A stretch of 18,344 nt of DNA from a bacterium (GTDB lineage Bacteria > Pseudomonadota > Alphaproteobacteria > Rhizobiales > Xanthobacteraceae), in the NCBI GenBank assembly GCA_029946075.1, contig JAQSDT010000637.1, forward strand, positions 1,501 to 19,844, given 5' to 3'. This document shows positions 1 to 6,655 of this stretch, one piece after another. The position numbers and the translations under genes are program-made. Position 1 is the first letter of the stretch. Every line of letters begins with the position of its first letter. The notes below the pieces were generated by a model, which saw nothing but the letters and a program-made list of their open reading frames with translations, had not been told where the DNA came from and made no database searches.

Positions 1-497
1 TGATGCGCGGCGTCGTTCTTGGCCACCACCATCAGCCCGGTCGTATCCTTGTCGAGCCGGTGCACGATGCCGGGCCGGCGCACGCCGCCGATGCCCGAGA
101 GGCTGGCCCCGCAATGGGCGATCAGCGCGTTCACCAGCGTCCCCGATTCATGGCCGGCGGCGGGATGCACGACCAGCCCCTTGGGCTTGTCGATGACGAT
201 GATGTCGTCATCCTCGAACACGATATCGAGCGCGATGTCCTCGCCCTTCGGCTCCGGTGCCACCGGCTCCGGCACGTCGATTGTGATCGTATCGCCGGCG
301 ATGACATGATAAGCGGGGTCGCGGACGGGGGCGCCCCTGGCGGTGACGGAACCGGCCAGAATCAGCGCCTTCAGCCGTGATCGCGACAGCTCCGGGCGCA
401 GCACCGCGAGCACGCGGTCGAGACGGGGCGAGCCCTCGTCGCCGCCGACGATGACCTCCAGCCGCTCTGCGCTGCCCGATGACGAACCCTGTTCCAA
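1..497 (-). CDS. rluD: RluA/RluD-family 23S rRNA pseudouridine synthase, 5' part of gene
   Basis: This gene is cut by the left edge of the window, leaving about 165 N-terminal residues. The family isomerises specific uridines of 23S rRNA to pseudouridine in the cytoplasm. Visible parts are an N-terminal S4-like RNA-binding domain (from RLDRVLAVL, about residues 25-75), then VIDKPKGLVVHPAAG and the catalytic motif HRLDKDTTGL, whose Asp codon is at 51-53. The start is taken as TTG at 497. No ATG or GTG lies in this frame before the S4 domain, and an AAGG sits 7 nt upstream of the TTG. The gene is divergent from the membrane protein at 514, with only about 16 nt between the two starts, so their promoters must overlap or lie inside the opposite gene. 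The family is certain; RluD rather than RluC or another RluA paralogue is an inference from the S4 domain and motif style. Confidence 0.9.
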   Translation of the reverse strand, partial: MEQGSSSGSAERLEVIVGGDEGSPRLDRVLAVLRPELSRSRLKALILAGSVTARGAPVRDPAYHVIAGDTITIDVPEPVAPEPKGEDIALDIVFEDDDIIVIDKPKGLVVHPAAGHESGTLVNALIAHCGASLSGIGGVRRPGIVHRLDKDTTGLMVVAKNDAAH

Positions 498-513
498 TGA
501 AGAGCCTTGTGTG

Positions 514-852
514 ATGACCGAAACCGTTGCGCCCGAACCGACCCCCGAACAGGCCGCCTTGTTTGCGCGGGTGCGGCGGATGATGCTGATCGCAGGCCTG
601 ACCTCGGCGCTGGCGGTGACGGCGGTTCTGACCGCCGTGGGCTACCGCCTTTACCGCAGCGAGGGAAGCCCCGTCTCGGCCGCCGCCGAAGTCACCGCCC
701 CCCTGCCCAAGGGCGCCCGCATCGTCTCGACCGCGGTCGCCGGCGAACGGCTGCTGATCACGCTGGATATATCAGGCGTCACCGAAATCCGCAGTTTTGA
801 CGCCAAGACGCTGAAACCGGCCGGAAGGCTGAAATTTGTGAGTGAGCCGTAG
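514..852 (+). CDS. Small single-pass membrane protein, DUF6476-like
   Basis: This encodes 112 residues. The N-terminus is polar (about residues 1-22, ending ARVRRMM), followed by one hydrophobic segment (about 24-45, LIAGLTSALAVTAVLTAVGY) and then a periplasmic-type domain containing KGARIVSTAVAGERLLITLD and FDAKTLKPAGRLKF. The pattern resembles the DUF6476 family that I associate with this position next to rluD in Bradyrhizobium relatives; that name is from memory and not checked. The function is unknown. GTG at 511 directly precedes the ATG and could also be the start. The positive residues before the TM segment predict the C-terminus outside the cytoplasm. Confidence 0.75.
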   Translation: MTETVAPEPTPEQAALFARVRRMMLIAGLTSALAVTAVLTAVGYRLYRSEGSPVSAAAEVTAPLPKGARIVSTAVAGERLLITLDISGVTEIRSFDAKTLKPAGRLKFVSEP

Positions 853-861
853 GGGACGCGC

Positions 862-953
862 TTGAAGGCGGCCCTTGCCACGCCGAAGCCCGCCTTCGGG
901 CGAAGGAGGGCTTGGCTCGCCGTAGCCCTTAGGGCGAAGGCGGCTTGCAGCCA
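862..953. repeat. Palindromic intergenic repeat (REP-like)
   Basis: Between the DUF6476-like gene and the tRNA lies a stretch full of nested inverted repeats. GCCCG-CCTT-CGGGC forms a hairpin. It is enclosed by GCCGAAGCCC and GGGCTTGGC, and it is followed by a GCCC-TTA-GGGC hairpin framed by CGCC and GGCG. There is no T run after any stem, so this is not a simple terminator. GGCTCGCCGTAGC and GGGCGAAGGCGG motifs recur between genes of Bradyrhizobium relatives as far as I remember; within this window it occurs once. Confidence 0.5.
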
Positions 954-984
954 CCGCATTTCGCGGCTATTCCCTCCCCTGTAC

Positions 985-1059
985 GCTCCCTTCGTCTAGC
1001 GGTTAGGACGCGGCCCTCTCAAGGCTGAAACAGGGGTTCGATTCCCCTAGGGAGCGCCA
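985..1059 (+). tRNA. tRNA-Glu (anticodon CTC)
   Basis: A complete cloverleaf can be drawn. The acceptor stem is GCTCCCT (985-991) with AGGGAGC (1049-1055), followed by discriminator G1056 and an encoded CCA at 1057-1059. The D arm contains TCTAGCGGTTAGGA. The anticodon stem CGGCC (1011-1015) pairs with GGCTG (1023-1027) around the loop CTCTCAA, giving anticodon CTC at 1018-1020, which reads GAG. The T arm is CAGGGGTTCGATTCCCCTA-like. The TTCGTCTAG start is typical of bacterial tRNA-Glu. Confidence 0.97.
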
Positions 1060-1490
1060 GCGATTTCAAAGAGTTAGAGCGATTACTCTGACCCGGATCG
1101 CCATCTTCTTCAACTTTTCTCCAAGTCGATTTCGGCTCTTTCGGCCGCGCCAACCCTGATGCGTGGTGTTCGTAGCAGGCTGCGACCAACTGCGAATCTA
1201 GTCGGGGATCTGCGCAGCAAAACAAGCCGGAATGCCGAGCGCACAAGAACGCTTGTGCGAACTCACTTCCTTGAATTTACAAATTTGCCAGCACCAATGA
1301 TGCCGAAACGCGGATCGAGGACGCTGTCACTGAATCGCCCGCAGCCGACGCCGAGGCTTCAGGGCTTCAACCCGCGGCTAACCATCCCGTTTGAAACGCA
1401 TTCGGCGCTGGTCGGGACTTGCCATTTGCAACCTTTCGAAAACTCCGGACTGCCTAGGCTTGCCAACAGTTCTGCGTGTGAGTGGGGCCT
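1060..1490. other. Stretch of about 430 nt without a recognisable gene
   Basis: No open frame here looks like a protein. The only notable structure is a perfect inverted repeat at 1240-1259. The stretch lies between the 3' end of a tRNA gene and the GGDEF-EAL gene, a common location for integrated DNA, but no integrase remnant or second copy of the tRNA 3' end is visible in the window. It presumably carries the promoter of the GGDEF-EAL gene. Confidence 0.5.
1240..1259. promoter_or_regulatory. Perfect 8-bp inverted repeat, possible operator
   Basis: Arms CGCACAAG and CTTGTGCG are separated by AACG. No T run follows, so it does not look like a rho-independent terminator. It lies about 230 nt upstream of the GGDEF-EAL start. 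A regulator-binding role is only a guess. Confidence 0.3.
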
Positions 1491-3062
1491 ATGTCTGGAC
1501 TGGGGCGGAATACACCTGCAAGCTTCGGAGCGACGGCCAAGGGGGCACATCCGGGCACCAAGGGCAACGCGCCTCTGTCCGCAGGGACAGGTTCGGAGGT
1601 CGCGCGCCTGCGCGGGATGATTGAACAATTGATGCACACGGCGGCCCACGATCCGCTGACCGGACTTCCCACGCGCGGCCTGCTCCTCGAACGACTCGAA
1701 CACGAACTGGTACGCGACGCCGCCGATGGCGCGCGGATTGCGGTTCTGTTCGTCGATCTCGACAATTTCAAGCTTGTGAACGACTCACTTGGCCACGGAA
1801 GTGGCGATGAAGTCTTGTGCGAGATGGCCAGGCGTATCGTCGGCTGTATCGGACCGGAAGACACGGCAAGCCGGTTCGGCGGCGATGAGATGGTTATCCT
1901 GCATCCGCGCGCCAGGGACGATTCTGAAGTGTCCCTTGGCAGGCGGATACTTGCCGCCCTGGTCGAGCCGATCCTTCTATCCGGCAAGGAGGTCGGGGTG
2001 TCGGCGAGCGTCGGGATCGCTCTGTGCGAGCCCGGCATGAAATCTGCTGAGCAGTTGCTGCGCGAAGCCGACACCGCGCTCTATGCGGCCAAGGATCGTG
2101 GCCGCGCACGGTTGGAACAGTTCGATGAAAAGTTGCACGCGCGAGCCGAGAAACGCGTGCAAATCGAGTCGGATTTGCGCACCGCGCTGCGGGAATCGCA
2201 GCTCTTTGTGGAGTATCAGCCACAGGTCCGCCTGAAGGACGGGAGCATTGTCGGGGTTGAGGCGCTGGTCCGCTGGCGACACCCCACCCTCGGCATCATT
2301 CCACCCGGTGACTTCGTTCCCGTTGCCGAGGAGTGCGGACTTATCATTCAGATCGGACGGCAGGTGCTGCAGGAATCTTGCCGGCAGCTCGCCGACTGGA
2401 TGAGGCTGATGCCGGGCCGGCCACTGGCGATGACCGTGAACGTCTCGCCCCGCCAGATCTCCGAACCGGCCTTCATCGCGGAACTGCGCCAGGTTCTCGC
2501 AGACACCAACATCGATCCAACCGCATTGTGCCTGGAAATCACGGAAAGCGTGATGATGAGCGCCACCGACGAGGTGGTCCGGCAACTCGACCAAATCAAG
2601 CAGCTGGGGGTCTATATCGCGATCGACGATTTTGGCACCGAGCACTCATCGCTGTCCCGCCTCCGCGACATGCCGGCGGAGGTGCTGAAGATCGACCGCA
2701 GCTTCATCGACGGCCTCAGCAGCGAGCCGGGCGATACTGCTATCGTTTCATCGATCCTGAGTCTGGCCTGCGCCATGGGCAAGCATTCCATCGCCGAGGG
2801 TGTGGAAACGCGTGAGCAGGCGGCGATGCTGCTCCGCATGGGTTGCGAGGTTGCTCAAGGCTATTTCTTCTCGCGGCCTGTTGCGGCCGAACGGATCGTG
2901 CCGATGCTGACCAGGGCGCTCTGGCAGCCCCGTTCGGAGCGTGCGCTGCATACCGCACATTCCATAGAGGGGCCGGTACGACGCGGGCATCGCTACTTTA
3001 TCGACGAGTTTCTCGAGCATATCGGCGCCCCCATGGGAACCAAGGCAGCCCCCTCACCATGA
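1491..3062 (+). CDS. Soluble GGDEF-EAL cyclic-di-GMP enzyme
   Basis: This encodes 523 residues. Residues 1-35 are a low-complexity tail, and a short helical linker precedes the GGDEF domain (about 50-212). The GGDEF signature is RFGGDEM (128-134), a GGDE[F/M] form compatible with diguanylate cyclase activity. The allosteric I-site RxxD is degenerate (GPED, 121-124), so product inhibition through that site is unlikely. The EAL domain (about 227-475) has E257-A-L, N in VNVSP, E in LEITES, DD379-380, K400, E436 and Q456, so phosphodiesterase activity is likely. Loop 6 reads DDFGTEHSSL where DDFGTGYSSL is usual. There is no sensory domain or membrane segment, so input may come from the membrane protein encoded next, whose ATG overlaps this stop codon. 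GTG at 1482 is an alternative start in frame; ATG at 1491 was chosen, with a weak GTGGGG upstream. Whether synthesis or hydrolysis dominates cannot be read from sequence. Confidence 0.93.
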   Translation: MSGLGRNTPASFGATAKGAHPGTKGNAPLSAGTGSEVARLRGMIEQLMHTAAHDPLTGLPTRGLLLERLEHELVRDAADGARIAVLFVDLDNFKLVNDSLGHGSGDEVLCEMARRIVGCIGPEDTASRFGGDEMVILHPRARDDSEVSLGRRILAALVEPILLSGKEVGVSASVGIALCEPGMKSAEQLLREADTALYAAKDRGRARLEQFDEKLHARAEKRVQIESDLRTALRESQLFVEYQPQVRLKDGSIVGVEALVRWRHPTLGIIPPGDFVPVAEECGLIIQIGRQVLQESCRQLADWMRLMPGRPLAMTVNVSPRQISEPAFIAELRQVLADTNIDPTALCLEITESVMMSATDEVVRQLDQIKQLGVYIAIDDFGTEHSSLSRLRDMPAEVLKIDRSFIDGLSSEPGDTAIVSSILSLACAMGKHSIAEGVETREQAAMLLRMGCEVAQGYFFSRPVAAERIVPMLTRALWQPRSERALHTAHSIEGPVRRGHRYFIDEFLEHIGAPMGTKAAPSP

Positions 3063-3901
3063 TGTCCCTCGTCATCGGCCTCAGCAATCTGGCGATCGGG
3101 CTGGCCTATGCCGGCCTTGGGGTGCTGTCGGCCTGGGAAACAATCAGCCTGCATCGTTACAGGGGTTGGTCCCGCTTTGGCATCGGTTTCTCGATGATGG
3201 CTGCCAGCTGCGGCCCGCATCACCTGGTGCATGGCTGGCACGTGCTCCAGGGGGAGAGCGTCTCCTGGCCGATGCTCGCCGTCACCGTGATCGGGTTGCC
3301 AGCTGGACTTATATTCGTCCTGCTGCGCCTCGAGACAATGTGGGGTGGCCAGGGCGAGCGTTTGGTCGCGGTCTCGCCGCAGCGGGCGGTGTTGCTGGCC
3401 GGCGCCTTCACCGTCGTGGCCGGCTGGTTGACAGCCTGGGCCTTCGTCCAGGCCGGAGGGGATGACCTGTTCCAGGTCCTGTGTACGTCCGCCGGCTTCG
3501 TCGCGTCGACTGCGGCTCGGGACGCCGGGAACGACCTCACCTCGATCACATTCCTCGCGAATGTGTTCGTGACCGTTACCTACGGCATGGTCGGCTTGTA
3601 TCTGGCCGACCACCAGGTGCGCCGCCGTCTTGTGAGCGGCGCCTGGTCGCTGTCAGGCGTCGCGCTGACGGGCGTATTCTTCACCTGCGCCCAGATGCAC
3701 CTGATCGACGCCACGACGCGCGGCAACGGCTTGATGCTCGTCTTCGACCTCATAGGCGTTCCCGCATCGGTTTATTTCCTGCGGGTTGTGAAGCAGTTGC
3801 ACAATGACTCCGTGATGGACTGGAATCGTCGTCCGCTGGTCGGCGCCGCGGCGGCGCCTGCGCGCCCTTCCCCTTGGAGCGGCGGGGCACGCAGCGTCTG
3901 A
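3059..3901 (+). CDS. Seven-segment membrane protein with His-rich TM2, coupled to the GGDEF-EAL gene
   Basis: This encodes 280 residues with seven hydrophobic segments near 4-25, 40-63, 70-91, 108-131, 160-183, 194-216 and 223-243, and a polar, proline-rich C-terminal tail. I do not recognise the family. The second segment carries CGPHHLVHGWH (51-61), with Cys51 and His54, 55, 58 and 61. The sixth carries CAQMH (210-214). Such residues inside membrane helices could bind metal or haem, as the Met-His motifs of MHYT sensor domains are thought to do, but this is not an MHYT sequence. The start ATG at 3059 overlaps the TGA of the upstream gene (ATGA), so translational coupling is likely. That arrangement suggests a membrane sensor working with the soluble c-di-GMP enzyme. 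The role is inferred; the ORF and its membrane nature are well supported. Confidence 0.85.
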   Translation: MMSLVIGLSNLAIGLAYAGLGVLSAWETISLHRYRGWSRFGIGFSMMAASCGPHHLVHGWHVLQGESVSWPMLAVTVIGLPAGLIFVLLRLETMWGGQGERLVAVSPQRAVLLAGAFTVVAGWLTAWAFVQAGGDDLFQVLCTSAGFVASTAARDAGNDLTSITFLANVFVTVTYGMVGLYLADHQVRRRLVSGAWSLSGVALTGVFFTCAQMHLIDATTRGNGLMLVFDLIGVPASVYFLRVVKQLHNDSVMDWNRRPLVGAAAAPARPSPWSGGARSV

Positions 3902-3966
3902 GCCGGGATTTCCACCGGCCGTGAGTGTCGGTGCCGCAGGCCCTGCAAATAGCGCGGCGGCTGCAC

Positions 3967-4227
3967 TCACTCCATCTCGCCCAGCACCCTCAGCGCCTCC
4001 CTCGGCAACGCCTGCATCCGCTTCCGCTCCGCGATCGCCTCCAGTGTAAACATCCTGTGCTTTCGCGCATTCCGGTTTTCCCCCGGCGCGCCGTTTGGCC
4101 CGCCATGCATGCGGCAGCGTATCTCGCCGTTCACCGCCGGCGCGCGGCACGCCTTGCCGGATCGGGTTTTGGCGCCGCACCGTGGGTTTGCCAGCATCGG
4201 GCCGGTTATGCGGAGGTGATCGGTCAT
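3967..4227 (-). CDS. HGGxSTG-like small protein, copy A
   Basis: This encodes 86 residues, clearly paralogous to the 88-residue protein at 10180-10446. The core is CGAKTRSGKAC, CRMHGG and APGENRNARKH. Cys17, Cys27, Cys38 and His41 are spaced like a small zinc-binding fold, although metal binding is not shown. The C-terminal half is a charged helix (EAIAERKRMQALPREALRVLGE). Proteins of this HGG type are frequent in rhizobia and are usually unannotated; I know of no function. Compared with copy B it lacks two residues after the HGG motif, and KHG has become KHR. Its normal upstream partner is reduced to a remnant here (4260-4376), so the gene has probably lost its promoter and may be decaying. 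The start ATG at 4227 is shared with copy B. Confidence 0.65.
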   Translation of the reverse strand: MTDHLRITGPMLANPRCGAKTRSGKACRAPAVNGEIRCRMHGGPNGAPGENRNARKHRMFTLEAIAERKRMQALPREALRVLGEME

Positions 4228-4259
4228 CCCTGGGTCCCCCGATTGTCCTCATCGCGGGT

Positions 4260-4376
4260 TCGCTGGCAGCCAGGAGTCTTTGCCGCGCTCTTCGCCCCAG
4301 ATATTGCGCCCTTGTCCGACACGATCACGTTCGCATGCTGCGTGACGTTGCCGACGATGACGTTGCCGCCGTCGCC
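4260..4376 (-). pseudogene. C-terminal remnant of the 206-aa module protein
   Basis: The minus strand encodes GNVIVGNVTQHANVIVSDKG, followed by ISGAKSAAKTPGCQ. This matches the C-terminus of the intact protein at 10479-11099 (GNAIVGNVTQHANVIVSDKG). Everything before the GDGGN motif is missing. The stop codon has also changed: TGA in copy B is CGA here (4262-4260), so the frame runs on towards the next gene. Without the N-terminal 165 or so residues or a normal start it is a pseudogene. It shows that copy A once contained both genes of the module. Confidence 0.8.
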
Positions 4377-4477
4377 ACGTCGACTCAACCAGCAGCAACG
4401 CCTGAAGCGGCGCCGACCACTATTTCGCCATAGCGTATCCGCAACCGACACCCGGTCCTCCCGCAGCGAGGCGGGGT

Positions 4478-4918
4478 ATGATTCCAAGCGATAACAACGC
4501 GAAGCCTGCAACTAATCAAAGTGCGACGACACTCACTCCAATTGCGACAAAAGCAGCGAGCGCGCCAGCATCTTCTAATCAAGACGCCGGCTACAATCCG
4601 CTCGTCCTAATATTCGGGGTCGGCGTTGCAGTTTGGCCGGCAAATAAGGTGATGCGCTGCATCACACGAAGAAATCGCCGCGAAGCATTGGCCGCTCGAT
4701 ATGGCGACGAAGATGCGGACAAGATAATGGCAGGTAAAGTCTGGCAAGGCATGTCTCAAGAACAGCTAGTTGAATCGTGGGGTAATCCCGTCGATATGGG
4801 ACGCGAAGTTCGTCGAAGCGAAATAGAGGAAACATGGAAGTATGGGCAAACGGGCAAGAACCGTTTTGCCAACCGCGTCTATTTGGGGAATAGTGTGGTT
4901 ATCGGTTGGAAGGTTTGA
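4478..4918 (+). CDS. Single-TM protein with BamE/SmpA-like C-terminal domain
   Basis: This encodes 146 residues. A Ser/Thr/Ala-rich N-terminus (1-38) is followed by one hydrophobic segment (about 42-56, NPLVLIFGVGVAVWP), a basic patch (RCITRRNRR) and a C-terminal domain. That domain has KVWQGMSQEQLVESWGNP, a later EETWKYG, and the ending RVYLGNSVVIGWKV. The pattern GMSxEQLxxxxGxP followed by WxYG is the usual mark of small BamE/SmpA-like outer-membrane or surface domains, but here no lipobox is present. Base composition is clearly more AT-rich than in neighbouring genes, which points to acquired DNA. GAGGCGGGGT directly before the ATG supplies a ribosome-binding site. The gene begins about 100 nt after the junction of duplication A. 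The exact role is unknown. Confidence 0.7.
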   Translation: MIPSDNNAKPATNQSATTLTPIATKAASAPASSNQDAGYNPLVLIFGVGVAVWPANKVMRCITRRNRREALAARYGDEDADKIMAGKVWQGMSQEQLVESWGNPVDMGREVRRSEIEETWKYGQTGKNRFANRVYLGNSVVIGWKV

Positions 4919-5026
4919 ATTACATTGGCAGTGCATAAAATTCTTGCGCTGAAGTTTTGTGCACGGTCACAGTAATCACTGAGGAATGCCCGATGCTTTT
5001 TGGCCCAAGACCATCTCCCCGGCTTC

Positions 5027-5054
5027 TTGACAAATGTATCCGATTAGATACAAG
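5027..5054 (+). promoter_or_regulatory. Promoter and operator of the RelE/HigB-type TA operon
   Basis: TTGACA (5027-5032) is a consensus -35 box, and TACAAG (5049-5054), 16 nt later, is a possible -10. Inside lies a perfect inverted repeat, TGTATC (5035-5040) and GATACA (5047-5052), with a 6-nt spacer. Position and symmetry fit autoregulatory binding of the antitoxin's helix-turn-helix domain. Transcription would begin at about 5060, the A of the toxin ATG. Confidence 0.55.
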
Positions 5055-5059
5055 TGCTT

Positions 5060-5365
5060 ATGAATACACTCATTCGGTCATCCATCTTTTCTGATTGGCT
5101 GAACGGATTGAAAGATCAGAAGGCCAAGGCGCGGATACTGCACCGCTTGTCGCAAGCTTCCCTCGGCAATTTCGGGGATTGCGAGCCGGTGGGCGAGGGC
5201 GTCTCGGAAATGCGTATCCACTATGGTCCGGGATTTCGTGTCTATTTCGTGCGTCACGGTACCGCCGTTTATGTCTTGCTTTGCGGTGGCGACAAGTCCA
5301 GCCAGCGCCGCGACATCGCCACGGCGAAGCGCCTCGCGAAAGAATTGAAAGAGAGTGGGCGATGA
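5060..5365 (+). CDS. RelE/HigB-type toxin (Gp49-like, addiction module killer protein)
   Basis: This encodes 101 residues, the normal size of the TIGR02683/Gp49-like branch of RelE-type toxins, which typically act as ribosome-dependent mRNA endonucleases. The family motif is clear: VSEMRIHYGPGFRVYFVRHG (48-67), then YVLLCGGDKSSQRRDI (71-86) and a basic helical C-terminus. The toxin gene comes first and overlaps the antitoxin gene by 4 nt (ATGA), the usual order in this subfamily. ATG at 5060 was chosen; GTG at 5054 is in frame but would sit in the promoter. No Shine-Dalgarno sequence is visible before the ATG. The protein appears full-length and undamaged. Confidence 0.92.
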   Translation: MNTLIRSSIFSDWLNGLKDQKAKARILHRLSQASLGNFGDCEPVGEGVSEMRIHYGPGFRVYFVRHGTAVYVLLCGGDKSSQRRDIATAKRLAKELKESGR

Positions 5366-5721
5366 AGAAGGCCAAAACCAAAGCCGGCGTGAAGGCAAAA
5401 GTCACCTACGCGCCGTTTGAGGTCGCTGATTATCTCGACAGCGAGGCCGCCATTGCGGAGTATCTTTCGCTCGCAGCCCGCGACGAAAACCCCGGCGTGT
5501 TGCTCAAGGCGCTGGGTGACGTGGCCAAGGCGCGCGGCATGGCGGAGGTTGCGAAGGCGTCCGGTCTTGGCCGGGAAAGCCTCTACAAGTCACTGGCGCC
5601 GGGCGCCAAGCCGCGCTTCGAAACGATTGCCACCATCATGCGGGCGATGAATGTCGGGTTTTCGGTCGAGAGCAGGCTGCCTGTCCGAACGAAGAAGGCC
5701 CGCAAGCTGAAAGCTGCGTAG
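5362..5721 (+). CDS. Antitoxin of the RelE/HigB-type system (putative addiction module antidote)
   Basis: This encodes 119 residues. A lysine-rich start (KKAKTKAGVKAK) leads to PFEVADYLDSEAAIAEYLSLA, then an XRE-like helix-turn-helix centred on GMAEVAKASGLGRESLYKSL (about 60-79) and the family-typical PRFETIATIMRAMNVGF. This matches the TIGR02684 antidote family. It should neutralise the upstream toxin by direct binding and repress the operon through the inverted repeat at 5035-5052. The extension SVESRLPVRTKKARKLKAA at the end is basic. The last 110 or so bases recur in the remnant at 8804-8947. The stop codon lies one base from the stop of the convergent GlxA-type gene. Confidence 0.9.
   Translation: MKKAKTKAGVKAKVTYAPFEVADYLDSEAAIAEYLSLAARDENPGVLLKALGDVAKARGMAEVAKASGLGRESLYKSLAPGAKPRFETIATIMRAMNVGFSVESRLPVRTKKARKLKAA
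5611..5712 (+). repeat. Direct repeat, left copy (3' end of antitoxin gene)
   Basis: It aligns without gaps with 8804-8905 in the same orientation, with 91 of 102 bases identical by hand count. The pair brackets the GlxA, HD and FMO genes. This copy lies within the intact antitoxin gene and ends ten bases before the GlxA-type stop codon. Confidence 0.9.
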
Positions 5722-5722
5722 C

Positions 5723-6655
5723 TCAGGCCGCAGGCCTGAAATGTCCGGGCGAATGCTTCGTATCGCGCCGGATCAATCGGCGAAGGGTGGAAGGCTCCGC
5801 ATATCCCACCTGCCGGGCGATTTCGTCGATCGGCAGGCGCGTGGTCTCGAGCAGATATCGCGCGGTCTCGAGCCGGATACGTTGAACGAACTGAATGGGC
5901 GAGACGCCGCAGGTCCCTGCGACCCGCCGGGCAAACGTGCGCGGCGCCAGCGCGACCGCTGCGGCGAGTTCCTCCATCGTAAAGTCCCGCGCGATATTCT
6001 CGCGCACCCATTTCTCCGCTTTGGCGATTTTGGGATCCTGGCTTGCCAGGTAGTTGATGGCCATGAAGGGGACCTGCGAGCGCCGTTCATCCAGCAGAAG
6101 ATAATTGGCGCAGGTGCTGGCCAGCTTCGGTCCGGCAAACTTGCCGACGATGGCGAGCATCAGATCCATCTGCGCCATCGCCGCGCCACCGGTCGCGATC
6201 GGCCAATCGGCCACCACCATTCGGTCCGTCACCAGTTCGACCTTGGGATAGCGGCGCTGAAACAATGGCGCCAGCCACCATGTCGTGGTCGCGCGCCGGC
6301 CGTCCAGCAATCCGGTTTCCGCCAGCAGGAAAGTGCTTGCGCATGATGCCGCCAGCGTTGCGCCGGCTTCGAACGCTTCGATCAGCAAGTCAGCGGCGCG
6401 CCGGCAGGCAAGGCTCTTGATCTTCCCGTCCAGCTGGTCCGCCGACGCGGTGCCGAGCCCGGGGACGATCACGAGGTCCGTGCCGCGCAGCCTCGCATCG
6501 TTCGGGCGCGAGCCGCAGCGCACCGTCTTGAAGTCAAACGGCAAGGCGCGTTTCGTCGTGCCGCGGATCCGGTTGGCGGTCGTCATCACGTCGTGCGTGA
6601 TGGCCGCGCTCGATGCCATGCAGCCCTCGATCTCGAGAACCGTAACCCTGGTCAT
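5723..6655 (-). CDS. GlxA-family AraC-type transcriptional regulator
   Basis: This encodes 310 residues, standard for the family. Residues 1-190 form a DJ-1/PfpI (class I amidotransferase-like) domain with VIVPGLG (62-68). The nucleophile-elbow cysteine is retained at Cys105 (AASCASTFLLAETGLLDGRR), with the typical ATTTWW after it. Residues 210-305 are an AraC DNA-binding domain with two helix-turn-helix units (TMEELAAAVALAPRTFARRV and PIDEIARQVGYAEPSTLRRL) and an SPGHFR end. It is divergent from the HD hydrolase and FMO genes, with 96 nt between starts, so it most likely controls them. The ligand is unknown; the DJ-1 domain in GlxA proteins generally senses rather than catalyses. The start ATG at 6655 has no strong Shine-Dalgarno sequence. 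No other start codon further upstream stays in frame. Confidence 0.92.
   Translation of the reverse strand: MTRVTVLEIEGCMASSAAITHDVMTTANRIRGTTKRALPFDFKTVRCGSRPNDARLRGTDLVIVPGLGTASADQLDGKIKSLACRRAADLLIEAFEAGATLAASCASTFLLAETGLLDGRRATTTWWLAPLFQRRYPKVELVTDRMVVADWPIATGGAAMAQMDLMLAIVGKFAGPKLASTCANYLLLDERRSQVPFMAINYLASQDPKIAKAEKWVRENIARDFTMEELAAAVALAPRTFARRVAGTCGVSPIQFVQRIRLETARYLLETTRLPIDEIARQVGYAEPSTLRRLIRRDTKHSPGHFRPAA

Larger units (their letters stand above)
3967..4376. repeat. Diverged duplication, copy A (truncated)
   Basis: This stretch aligns along its whole length with 10180-10595, at close to nine identical bases in ten by eye. There is a single 6-nt length difference, which removes two codons in the small gene. 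It contains the complete small HGG-type gene and the last codons of the gene upstream of it. Similarity stops abruptly at 4376, in the middle of that upstream gene, marking a recombination or deletion junction. Confidence 0.85.

Noticed and set aside
1019..1246. Minus-strand ORF of 75 codons ending in RGIEPLFQP
   Set aside because: It is the antisense of the tRNA-Glu gene; this ending is a well-known artefact of translating tRNA genes.
985..1490. Integration site at the 3' end of the tRNA gene
   Set aside because: No second copy of the tRNA 3' end and no integrase gene are in the window.
1159..1620. Plus-strand ORF of 153 codons upstream of the GGDEF-EAL gene
   Set aside because: It has no family-like features, no ribosome-binding site and overlaps the GGDEF-EAL gene start in another frame.
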